Assembly (NCBI RefSeq): GCF_040958095.1
Contig: NC_091198.1
Span: 37,405,572-37,469,571, forward strand
Reading direction: 5' to 3'
DNA length: 64,000 nt
Source: Procambarus clarkii
Taxonomy: Eukaryota; Arthropoda; Malacostraca; Decapoda; Cambaridae
The position numbers were made by a program, and so were the translations under genes. Below the pieces are notes generated by a model, which saw only the letters and a list, made by a program, of their open reading frames with translations, ran no database searches and was not told the DNA's origin. This document shows positions 26,641-36,698 of this stretch, in pieces (within the stretch, counting starts at the first letter, position 1; the number at the start of each line of letters is the position of its first letter).

Positions 26641-27934
26641 GGTGCAGAGGAAGAGGGTAGTGGTGTAGAGAAGGAGGAGGGTAGCGGTGCAGAGGAAGAG
26701 GGTAGTGGTGTAGAGAAGGAGGAGGGTAGTGGTACAGAGATGGAGGAGGAGGGTAGTGGTGCAGTGGAGGAGGAGGGTAGTGGTGCAGAGAAGGAGGGTA
26801 GTGGTGTAGAGAAAGAGGAGGGCAGTGGTGCAGAGGAGGAGGAGGGTAGTGGTGCAGAGGAGGAGGGTAGTGTTGCAGAGAAGGAAGGTAGAGTGGCAGA
26901 GAAGGGGGAGGGTAGTGGTGCAGAGTAGGAGGAGGGTAGTGGTGCAGAGGAGGAGGGAAGTGGTGCAGGGGAGGAGGGTAGTGGTGCAGAGAAGGAAAAG
27001 GGTAGTGGTGCAGAGGAGGAGGGAAGTGGTGCAGACGAGGGGGAGGGTAGTGGTTTAGAGGAGGAGGAGGAGGGTGGTGATGCAAAGGAGGAGAAGGGTA
27101 GTGGTGCAGAGGAGGAGGAGAGTAGTGGTGCAGAGGACGAGCGTAGTGGTGCAGAGGAGGAGGAGGGTAGTAATGCAGAGGAAGAGGAGGAGGGTAGTGG
27201 TGCAGAAGAGGAGGAGGGTAGTGATGCAGAGGAGGAGGAGGGTAGTGGTGCAGAGGAGGATGGTAGTGGTGCAGAGGAGGAGGGTAGTGGTGCAGAGGAG
27301 GAGGGTAGTGGCGCAGAGGAGGAGGGTAGAGGTTCAGGGGAGGACGGTAGTGGTGCAGAGGAGGAGGGTAGTGGTGCAGAGGAGGAGGAGGAGGGTAGTG
27401 GTGCAGAAGAGGAGGGTAGTGGTGCAGAGGAGGAGGAGGGTAGTGGTGTAGAGAAGGAAGAGGGTAGTAGTTCACAGGAGGAGGGTAGTGGTGTAGAGGA
27501 GGAGGAGGGTAGTGATGCAGAGGAGGAGGAGGGTAGTGGTGCAGAGGAGGAGAGTAGTGAAGCAGAGGAGGAGGAGGGTAGTGGTGCAGAGAAGGGGGGT
27601 TGTGGTGCAGAGGAGGAGGGTAGTGGTGCAGAGGGTGAGGGTAGTGATGCTGAGGAGGATGGTGGTGCAGAGGAGGAGGAGGGTAGTGGTGCAGAATAAG
27701 AGGGTAGTGGTGCAGAAGAGGAGGAGGAGGGTAGTGATGGAGAGAAGGAGGAGGGTAGTAGTGCAGAGGAGGAGGGTAGTGGTGTAGAGGAGGAGGGTAG
27801 AGGTGCAGAGGAGGAGGAGGGTAGTGGTGCAGAGGAGGAGGGTAGTGGTGCAGAGGGGGAGGGTAGTGGTGTAGAGGAGGAGGGTAGTGGTGTAGAGGAG
27901 GAGGGAAGTGGTGCAGAGGAGGAGGAGGGTAGTG

Positions 27935-30900
27935 GTGTAGGGAAGGAAGAGGGTAGTGGTGCAGAGGAGGAGGGTAGTGGTGCAGAGGAGGAGGAGATTA
28001 GTGGTGCAGAGGAGGAGGAGGAGGGTTTGGTGCAGAGGAGGAGGGTAGTGGTGCAGAGGAGGAGGAGGGTAGTGGTGCAGAGGAGGAGGGTAGTGGTGCA
28101 GAGGAGGAGGGTTGTGGTGCAGAGGAGGAGGAGGGTAGTGGTGCAGAGGAGGAAGGTAGTATTGTAGAGGAGGAGAGTAGTGGTGCAGAGGAGGAGAAAG
28201 GTAGTGGTGCAGAGGAGGAGGGTAGTGGTGCAGAGAACGTGGAGGGTAGTGGTGCAGAGGAGGAGGGGAGTGGTGCAGAGAAGGAAAACGGTAGTGGTGC
28301 AGAGGAGGAGGATAGTGGTGCAGAGGAGAAGGGTAGTGGTGTAGAGAAGGAGGAGGGTAGTGGTGCAGAGATAAAGGAGGAGGGTAGTGGTGCAGAGGAG
28401 GAGGAGGGTAGTGGTGTAGAGGAGGAGGGTAGTGGTATAGAGAAGGAGGAGGGTAGTGGTGCAGAGGAGAAGGAGGGTAGTGGTGCAGATGAGAAGGGTA
28501 GTGGTGCAGAGAAGGAAGGTAGTGTTGCAGAGAAGGGGGAGGGTAGTGGTGCAGAGTAGGAGGAGGGTAGTGGTGCAGAGTAGGAGGAGGGTAGTGGTGC
28601 AGAGGAGGTGGAGGGGTAGTGGAGCAAAGAAGAAGGGTAGTGGTGCATGAGGATGAGGAGAGTAGTGGTGTAAAAGAGGAGGAGGAGAGTTGTGGTGCAG
28701 AGGATGGGGAGGGTAGTGGTGCAGAGGAGGAGGAGGGTAGTGGTGCAGAGGAGGAGGAGGGTTTGGTGCAGAGGAGGAGGAGGGTAGTGGTGCAGAGGAG
28801 GAGGAAGGTAGCGGTGCAGAGAAGGAGGGTAGTGGTGCAGAGGAGGAGTGTAGTGGTGTAGAGGAGGAGGGAAGTGGTGCAGAGGAGGAGGAGGGTAGTG
28901 GTGCAGATGAAAGGGTAGTGGTGCAGAGGAGGTGGAGGGGTAGTGGAGCAAAGAAGAAGGGTAGTGGTGCATGAGGATGAGGAGAGTAGTGGTGTAAAAG
29001 AGGAGGAGGAGAGTTGTGGTGCAGAGGAGGGGGAGGGTAGTGGTGCTGAGGAGGAGGAGGGTAGTGGTGCAGAGGAGGAGGAGGGTTTGGTGCAGAGGAG
29101 GAGGAGGGGAGTGGTGCAGAGGAGGAGGAAGGTAGTGGTGCAGAGAAGGAGGGTAGTGGTGCAGAGGAGGAGGGTAGTGGTGTAGAGGAGGAGGGAAGTG
29201 GTGCAGAGGAGGAGGAGGGTAGTGGTGTAGAGAAGGAAGAGGGTAGTGGTGCAGAGGAGGAGGGTAGTGGTGCAGAGGAGGAGGAGGGTAGTGGTGCAGA
29301 GGAGGAAGAGGGTAGTGGTGCAGAGGAGGATGGTAGTGGTGCACAGGAGGAGGAGGGTAGTGTTGCAGAGGGGGAGGGTAGTGGTGCTGAGGAGGAGGAT
29401 AGTGGTGCAGAGGAGGAGGGTAGTGGTGCAGAATAGGAGGAGGGTAGTGGTGCAGAGGAGGAGGAGGAGGAGGGTAGTGGTGTATAGGAGGAGGGTAGTG
29501 GTGCAGAGGAGGAGGGTAGTGGTGCAGAGGAGGAGGGTAGTTATGCAGAGGAGGAGAGGGAGGGTAGTGGTGCAGAGGAGGAGGAGGAGGGTAGTGGTTC
29601 AAAGGGGGATGAGAGTGTTGGTGCAGAGGAGAAAGAGAGTAGTAGAGCAGAGGAGGAGGGTAGTGGTGCAGAGGAGGGGGTAGTGGTGCAGAGGAGGAGG
29701 AGGGTAGTGGTTCAAAGGAGGATGAGGGTAGTGGTGCAGAGGAGGAGGAGGGTAGAGGTGCAGAGGAGGAGGAGGGTAGTGGTGCAGAGGAGGAGGGTAG
29801 TGGTGCAGAGGGGGAGGGTAGTGGTGTAGAGGAGGAGGGTAGTGGTGTAGAGGAGGAGGGAAGTGGTGCAGAGGAGGAGGATGGTAGTGGTGTAGGGAAG
29901 GAAGAGGGTAGTGGTGCAGAGGAGGAGGGTAGTGGTGCAGAGGAGGAGGAGATTAGTGGTGCAGAGGAGGAGGAGGAGGGTTTGGTGCAGAGGAGGAGGG
30001 TAGTGGTGCAGAGGAGGAGGAGGGTAGTGGTGCAGAGGAGGAGGGTAGTGGTGCAGAGGAGGAGGGTTGTGGTGCAGAGGAGGAGGAGGGTAGTGGTGCA
30101 GAGGAGGAAGGTAGTATTGTAGAGGAGGAGAGTAGTGGTGCAGAGGAGGAGAAAGGTAGTGGTGCAGAGGAGGAGGGTAGTGGTGCAGAGAACGTGGAGG
30201 GTATGGTGCAGAGGAGGAGGGGAGTGGTGCAGAGAAGGAAAAACGGTAGTGGTGCAGAGGAGGAGGATAGTGGTGCAGAGGAGAAGGGTAGTGGTGTAGA
30301 GAAGGAGGAGGGTAGTGGTGCAGAGATAAAGGAGGAGGGTAGTGTTGCAGAGGAGGAGGAGGGTAGTGTTGCAGAGGAGGAGGAGGGTAGTGGTGCAGAG
30401 GAGGAGGGTAGTGGTATAGAGAAGGAGGAGGGTAGTGGTGCAGGGGAGAAGGAGGGTAGTGGTGCAGATGAGAAGGGTAGTGGTGCAGAGAAGGAAGGTA
30501 GTGTTGCAGAGAAGGGGGAGGGTAGTGGTGCAGAGTAGGAGGAGGGTAGTGGTGCAGAGTAGGAGGAGGGTAGTGGTGCAGAGGAGGAGGAGGGTTTGGT
30601 GCAGAGGAGGAGGAGGGTAGTGGTGCAGATGAAAGGGTAGTGGTGCAGAGGAGGTGGAGGGGTAGTGGAGCAAAGAAGAAGGGTAGTGGTGCATGAGGAT
30701 GAGGAGAGTAGTGGTGTAAAAGAGGAGGAGGAGATTTGTGGTGCAGAGGAGGGGGAGGGTAGTGGTTCTGAGGAGGAGGAGGGTAGTGGTGCAGAGGAGG
30801 AGGAGGGTTTGTTGCAGAGGAGGAGGAGGGGAGTGGTGCAGAGGAGGAGGAAGGTAGTGGTGCAGAGAAGGAGGGTAGTGGTGCAGAGGAGGAGGGTAGT

Positions 30901-33900
30901 GGTGTAGAGGAGGAGGGAAGTGGTGCAGAGGAGGAGGAGGGTAGTGGTGTAGAGAAGGAAGAGGGTAGTGGTGCAGAGGAGGAGGGTAGTGGTGCAGAGG
31001 AGGAGGAGGGTAGTGGTGCAGAGGAGGAAGAGGGTAGTGGTGCAGAGGAGGATGGTAGTGGTGCACAGGAGGAGGAGGGTAGTGTTGCAGAGGGGGAGGG
31101 TAGTGGTGCTGAGGAGGAGGATAGTGGTGCAGAGGAGGAGGGTAGTGGTGCAGAATAGGAGGAGGGTAGTGGTGCAGAGGAGGAGGAGGAGGGTAGTGGT
31201 GTATAGGAGGAGGGTAGTGGTGCAGAGGAGGAGGGTAGTGGTGCAGAGGAGGAGGGTAGTTATGCAGAGGAGGAGAGGGAGGGTAGTGGTGCAGAGGAGG
31301 AGGAGGAGGGTAGTGGTTCAAAGGGGGATGAGAGTGTTGGTGCAGAGGAGAAAGAGAGTGGTGGAGCAGAGGAGGAGGGTAGTGGTGCAGAGGAGGGGGT
31401 AGTGGTGCAGAGGAGGAGGAGGGTAGTGGTTCAAAGGAGGATGAGGGTAGTGGTGCAGAGGAGGAGGAGGGTAGAGGTGCAGAGGAGGAGGAGGGTAGTG
31501 GTGCAGAGGAGGAGGGTAGTGGTGCAGAGGGGGAGGGTAGTGGTGTAGAGGAGGAGGGTAGTGGTGTAGAGGAGGAGGGAAGTGGTGCAGAGGAGGAGGA
31601 TGGTAGTGGTGTAGGGAAGGAAGAGGGTAGTGGTGCAGAGGAGGAGGGTAGTGGTGCAGAGGAGGAGGAGATTAGTGGTGCAGAGGAGGAGGAGGAGGGT
31701 TTGGTGCAGAGGAGGAGGGTAGTGGTGCAGAGGAGGAGGAGGGTAGTGGTGCAGAGGAGGAGGGTAGTGGTGCAGAGGAGGAGGGTTGTGGTGCAGAGGA
31801 GGAGGAGGGTAGTGGTGCAGAGGAGGAAGGTAGTATTGTAGAGGAGGAGAGTAGTGGTGCAGAGGAGGAGAAAGGTAGTGGTGCAGAGGAGGAGGGTAGT
31901 GGTGCAGAGAACGTGGAGGGTATGGTGCAGAGGAGGAGGGGAGTGGTGCAGAGAAGGAAAAACGGTAGTGGTGCAGAGGAGGAGGATAGTGGTGCAGAGG
32001 AGAAGGGTAGTGGTGTAGAGAAGGAGGAGGGTAGTGGTGCAGAGATAAAGGAGGAGGGTAGTGTTGCAGAGGAGGAGGAGGGTAGTGTTGCAGAGGAGGA
32101 GGAGGGTAGTGGTGCAGAGGAGGAGGGTAGTGGTATAGAGAAGGAGGAGGGTAGTGGTGCAGGGGAGAAGGAGGGTAGTGGTGCAGATGAGAAGGGTAGT
32201 GGTGCAGAGAAGGAAGGTAGTGTTGCAGAGAAGGGGGAGGGTAGTGGTGCAGAGTAGGAGGAGGGTAGTGGTGCAGAGTAGGAGGAGGGTAGTGGTGCAG
32301 AGGAGGAGGAGGGTTTGGTGCAGAGGAGGAGGAGGGTAGTGGTGCAGATGAAAGGGTAGTGGTGCAGAGGAGGTGGAGGGGTAGTGGAGCAAAGAAGAAG
32401 GGTAGTGGTGCATGAGGATGAGGAGAGTAATGGTGTAAAAGAGGAGGAGGAGAGTTGTGGTGCAGAGGAGGGGGAGGGTAGTGGTGCTGAGGAGGAGGAG
32501 GGTAGTGGTGCAGAGGAGGAGGAGGGTTTGGTGCAGAGGAGGAGGAGGGTAGTGGTGCAGAGGAGGAGGAAGGTAGTGGTGCAGAGCAGGAGGGTAGTGG
32601 TGCAGAGGAGGAGGGTAGTGGTGTAGAGGAGGAGGGAAGTGGTGCAGAGGAGGAGGAGGGTAGTGGTGTAGAGAAGGAAGAGGGTAGTGGTGCAGAGGAG
32701 GAGGGTAGTGGTGCAGAGGAGGAGGAGGGTAGTGGTGCAGAGGAGGAAGAGGGTAGTGGTGCAGAGGAGGATGGTAGTGGTGCACAGGAGGAGGAGGGTA
32801 GTGTTGCAGAGGGGGAGGGTAGTGGTGCTGAGGAGGAGGATAGTGGTGCAGAGGAGGAGGGTAGTGGTGCAGAATAGGAGGAGGGTAGTGGTGCAGAGGA
32901 GGATGGTAGTGGTGCACAGGAGGAGGAGGGTAGTGTTGCAGAGGGGGAGGGTAGTGGTGCTGAGGAGGAGGATAGTGGTGCAGAGGAGGAGGGTAGTGGT
33001 GCAGAATAGGAGGAGGGTAGTGGTGCAGAGGAGGAGGGTAGTTATGCAGAGGAGGAGAGGGAGGGTAGTGGTGCAGAGGAGGAGGAGGAGGGTAGTGGTT
33101 CAAAGGGGGATGAGAGTGTTGGTGCAGAGGAGAAAGAGAGTAGTGGAGCAGAGGAGGAGGGTAGTGGTGCAGAGGAGGGGGTAGTGGTGCAGAGGAGGAG
33201 GAGGAGGGTAGTGGTTCAAAGGAGGATGAGGGTAGTGGTGCAGAGGAGGAGGAGGGTAGAGGTGCAGAGGAGGAGGAGGGTAGTGGTGCAGAGGAGGAGG
33301 GTAGTGGTGCAGAGGGGGAGGGTAGTGGTGTAGAGGAGGAGGGTAGTGGTGTAGAGGAGGAGGGAAGTGGTGCAGAGGAGGAGGAGGGTAGTGGTGTAGG
33401 GAAGGAAGAGGGTAGTGGTGCAGAGGAGGAGGGTAGTGGTGCAGAGGAGGAGGAGATTAGTGGTGCAGAGGAGGAGGAGGAGGGTTTGGTGCAGAGGAGG
33501 AGGGTAGTGGTGCAGAGGAGGAGGAGGGTAGTGGTGCAGAGGAGGAGGGTAGTGGTGCAGAGGAGGAGGGTTGTGGTGCAGAGGAGGAGGAGGGCAGTGG
33601 TGCAGATGAGGAAGGTAGTATTGTAGAGGAGGAGAGTAGTGGTGCAGAGGAGGAGAAAGGTAGTGGTGCAGAGGAGGAGGGTAGTGGTGCAGAGAACGTG
33701 GAGGGTATGGTGCAGAGGAGGAGGGGAGTGGTGCAGAGAAGGAAAACGGTAGTGGTGCAGAGGAGGAGGATAGTGGTGCAGAGGAGAAGGGTAGTGGTGT
33801 AGAGAAGGAGGAGGGTAGTGGTGCAGAGATAAAGGAGGAGGGTAGTGGTGCAGAGGAGGAGGAGGGTAGTGGTGCAGAGGAGGAGGGTAGTGGTATAGAG

Positions 33901-35000
33901 AATGAGGAGGGTAGTGGTGCAGGGGAGAAGGAGGGTAGTGGTGCAGATGAGAAGGGTAGTGGTGCAGAGAAGGAAGGTAGTGTTGCAGAGAAGGGGGAGG
34001 GTAGTGGTGCAGAGTAGGAGGAGGGTAGTGGTGCAGAGTAGGAGGAGGGTAGTGGTGCAGAGGAGGAGGAGGGTTTGGTGCAGAGGAGGAGGAGGGTAGT
34101 GGTGCAGATGAAAGGGTAGTGGTGCAGAGGAGGTGGAGGGGTAGTGGAGCAAAGAAGAAGGGTAGTGGTGCATGAGGATGAGGAGAGTAGTGGTGTAAAA
34201 GAGGAGGAGGAGAGTTGTGGTGCAGAGGAGGGGGAGGGTAGTGGTGCTGAGGAGGAGGAGGGTAGTGGTGCAGAGGAGGAGGAGGGTTTGGTGCAGAGGA
34301 GGAGGAGGGTAGTGGTGCAGAGGAGGAGGAAGGTAGTGGTGCAGAGCAGGAGGGTAGTGGTGCAGAGGAGGAGGGTAGTGGTGTAGAGGAGGAGGGTAGT
34401 GGTGCAGAGGAGGAGGAGGGTAGTGGTGCAGAGGAGGAAGAGGGTAGTGGTGCAGAGGAGGATGGTAGTGGTGCACAGGAGGAGGAGGGTAGTGTTGCAG
34501 AGGGGGAGGGTAGTGGTGCTGAGGAGGAGGATAGTGGTGCAGAGGAGGAGGGTAGTGGTGCAGAATAGGAGGAGGGTAGTGGTGCAGAGGAGGAGGAGGA
34601 GGGTAGTGGTGTATAGGAGGAGGGTAGTGGTGCAGAGGAGGAGGGTAGTGGTGCAGAGGAGGAGGGTAATTATGCAGAGGAGGAGAGGGAGGGTAGTGGT
34701 GCAGAGGAGGAGGAGGAGGGTAGTGGTTCAAAGGGGGATGAGAGTGTTGGTGCAGAGGAGAAAGAGAGTAGTGGAGCAGAGGAGGAGGGTAGTGGTGCAG
34801 AGGAGGGGGTAGTGGTGCAGAGGAGGAGGAGGGTAGTGGTTCAAAGGAGGATGAGGGTAGTGGTGCAGAGGAGGAGGAGGGTAGTGGTGCAGAGGAGGAG
34901 GAGGGTAGTTGTGCAGAGGTGGAGGAGCGTAGTGGTGCAGAGTAAGAGGGTAGTGGTGCAGAGGAGCAGGAGGTTAGTGGTGCAGAGGAGGAGGGTATGG
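27935..35000. repeat. Four-copy higher-order repeat of about 1.72-1.95 kb in satellite A
   Basis: The landmark GTGTAGGGAAGGAAGAGGG begins at 27935, 29890, 31609 and 33394, giving spacings of 1,955, 1,719 and 1,785 bp. Copies two and three match almost base for base by eye. The first copy is longer because a 324-bp block is duplicated inside it (28619 and 28943 start the same string). Copy three has a local duplication near 32770-33010. The last copy degrades before the end of the array. A related but more diverged block is seen near 24600-25200. These are the freshest-looking repeats in satellite A. Confidence 0.88.
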
Positions 35001-35433
35001 TGCAGATTAGGAGGGTAGTGGTGCAGAGGAGGAGGGTAGCAGAGGAGGAGGGTAGTGGTGCAGAGGTGGAGGAGGGTAGTGGAGCAGAGGAGGAGGAGAG
35101 TAGTGGTGCAAAGGAGGAGGAGGGTAGTGGTGCAGAGGAGATGTAGGGTAGTGGAGCAGAGGAGGAGGGTAGTGGTTCAGAGGAGGTGGGTAGTGGTGCT
35201 GCGGAGGAGGAGGGTAGTGGTGCAGAGGAGGAGGAGGGTAGTGGTGCAGAGGAGGAGGTGGGTAGTGGTGCAGAGGAGGAGGAGGTTAGTGGTGCAGAGG
35301 AGGAGGGTATGGTGCAGATTAGGAGGGTAGTGGTGCAGAGGAGGAGGAGGGTAGTGGTGCAGAGGTGGAGGAGGGTAGTGGTGCAGAGGAGGAGGGTAGT
35401 GGTGCAGAGGTGGAGGAGGATAGTGGAGCAGAG

Positions 35434-35683
35434 CCAGATACCATAAACCACCATAACCTACACCACCATTAACAATAACCACCACTATCACTAATCACAA
35501 CCATCAGCCACCACAATTACTAACCACAGCAATCAACCACCACCACCACCAACTACAACTATTAACCACCACTAGAACCAACCACAACCACCAACAATAA
35601 ACATCACCCACCACTGCCACCAATCACAACCTACCACCACTGCCACCAACCACAACCCAGCAACAATTCCACCACCACTACCA
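35434..35683. repeat. A/C-rich degenerate ACC/ACA repeat
   Basis: At 35434 the sequence switches within a few bases from the G/A-rich satellite to a strand made almost only of A, C and T, with repeated ACCACC, ACCACAA and ACCAACCAC elements. There is no regular unit length. It reads as an imperfect microsatellite at the edge of satellite A and has no coding signal. Confidence 0.8.
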
Positions 35684-35954
35684 TGGATTCTCCATTAAGT
35701 GAAAGTAATGAGTAAAATATTTTTAACCTACCTTTTATTATGCTTCAGTTTTATTTCTAGTATATGTAGAAATATATTTTTAATATATTTCTACATTTTT
35801 TATATATATTCCATCAATCAGGAAAACGATTTTTATGCAACATTTAAGGTTGCGACACGGTCTCAAAATTGTTTAGCCAAAGTTGTACAGTAAGTTGTGG
35901 CAACTTATTTACAACCACACAATAACGTAGCTAATACATGAAAACAAACGTTGT
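35684..35954. other. AT-rich unique stretch, no gene seen
   Basis: This is AT-rich, non-repetitive sequence between the A/C-rich repeat and the 54-55 bp minisatellite. A short plus-strand open frame (35699-35893) has low-complexity hydrophobic content, and its first 'Met' is a GTG-type codon. I see no domain or splice signal that would support it. A TTTATT near 35735 reads AATAAA on the minus strand, but it lies about 960 bp past the stop of the minus-strand gene. Confidence 0.6.
35764..35796. other. Perfect 15-bp inverted repeat with 3-base loop
   Basis: TGTAGAAATATATT at 35765-35778 is followed by TTT and then its exact reverse complement AATATATTTCTACA to 35795; one more A/T pair extends the stem to 35764 and 35796. 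It could form an AT-rich cruciform or RNA hairpin. No T-run or gene context gives it a terminator role. Confidence 0.7.
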
Positions 35955-36425
35955 CACACCTGGCTACTCTCCCGACCCACACCTGTAGATAAGAGGGAAC
36001 ACAGAAGCCCACACCTGGCTACTCTCCCCACCCACACCTTCAGATGAGAGGGAACACGGAAGACCACACCTGGCTACTCTCCTCACCCACACCTGCAGAT
36101 GGGAAGGAACACGGAAGCCCACACCTGGCTACTCTCCACCCCACACTTGCACATGAGAGGGAACACGGAAGCCCACACCTGGCTACTCTCCACCCCACAC
36201 CTGTAGATGAGAGGGAACACGGAAGCCCACACCTGGTAACTCTCCACCCCACACTTGCACATGAGAGGGAACACGGAAGCCCACACCTGGCTACTCTTCC
36301 GACCCACACCTGCACGTGAGAGGGAACACTAAAGCCCACACCTGGCTACTCTCCCGACCCACACCTGCACATGAGAGGGAACACTAAAGCCCACACCTGG
36401 CTACTCTCCCCACCCACACCTGTCT
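35955..36425. repeat. 54-55 bp minisatellite, about 8.5 copies
   Basis: Each unit contains CACACCTGGCTACTCTCC, then CCCACACCTGCAGATGAG, then GGGAACACGGAAG, with a few substitutions per copy. Copies of 54 bp keep an 18-residue frame open on both strands, so short open frames appear here. They are unit translations without start context and I do not call a gene. Confidence 0.92.
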
Positions 36426-36698
36426 ATGTCACACACTCATGCCAAAGAAAACTTATATCAAGTAAATCTAGCTTGTATTAAGCAAGACAATGTTGGGCTA
36501 AATATTGATCAGTGTTATCTTATAAGCAGTGAAGCTTGCTTAATGAATATTCTTGGTCGCTAAACGGTGCTCAAAGTTACTCAAGAAGCATTATAAGTTC
36601 TCTAATTCATGACTTTTAATGTAAAAATATTTTTGAAACCACTGGAAGCACTGTGAATTAAACAACTGAGTTACAGATATTCACGTGTTAAAATGTCG
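36426..36698 (-). other. Possible 3' flank or 3' UTR of the HEPN-NACHT gene
   Basis: Unique AT-rich sequence lies just downstream (minus-strand sense) of the stop at 36699-36701. TTTAAT at 36615-36620 reads ATTAAA on the minus strand, a common variant polyadenylation signal, about 80 bp past the stop. This fits a gene that ends here but does not prove it. No other coding signal is visible. Confidence 0.4.
36615..36620 (-). promoter_or_regulatory. Candidate ATTAAA polyadenylation signal
   Basis: The minus strand reads ATTAAA about 80 bp past the in-frame stop of the second exon. This hexamer is a recognised variant poly(A) signal. It is short and the DNA is AT-rich, so chance occurrence is quite possible. 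Confidence 0.3.

Larger units (their letters stand above)
1..35433. repeat. Satellite A: GAG-rich tandem array, open at left edge
   Basis: The basic unit is GGTAGTGGTGCA followed by two to five GAG triplets, so units are mostly 18, 21 or 24 bp. The plus strand is almost all G, A and T, with about one C per unit. Point variants (GAG to GAA, GGT to GAT, GCA to GTA, GCA to TCA) are scattered, and particular variant combinations recur as higher-order repeats described below. Length changes are nearly always multiples of three because they come from gain or loss of GAG. In the consensus, all three minus frames and two plus frames contain no stop, which explains open frames of up to about 1,700 codons. 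The encoded strings (GSGAEEE, VVVQRRR, LHHYPPP, CTTTLLL, APLPSSS) are plain unit translations with no start context, splice structure or domain. I treat the array as non-coding satellite. The array starts before base 1 and ends abruptly at 35433. Confidence 0.96.

Noticed and set aside
27998..33103. A 1,701-codon minus-strand open frame, and many others like it in 1-35433
   Set aside because: The satellite unit has no stop in any minus frame and in two plus frames, so long frames are expected by composition. The reading moves between HHYPPP, CTTTLLL and APLPSSS strings as the frame slips, and there is no start context, domain or splice structure.
1..35433. GSGAEEE plus-frame repeats as a proteoglycan-like acidic Ser-Gly protein
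   Set aside because: Acidic Ser-Gly repeats do resemble glycosaminoglycan attachment sites, but the frame is broken by stops and shifts every few hundred bases and lacks a signal peptide or start.
36040..36339. Open frames on both strands in the 54-55 bp minisatellite
   Set aside because: They arise because 54 is a multiple of three and the unit lacks stops. No start, domain or splice support.
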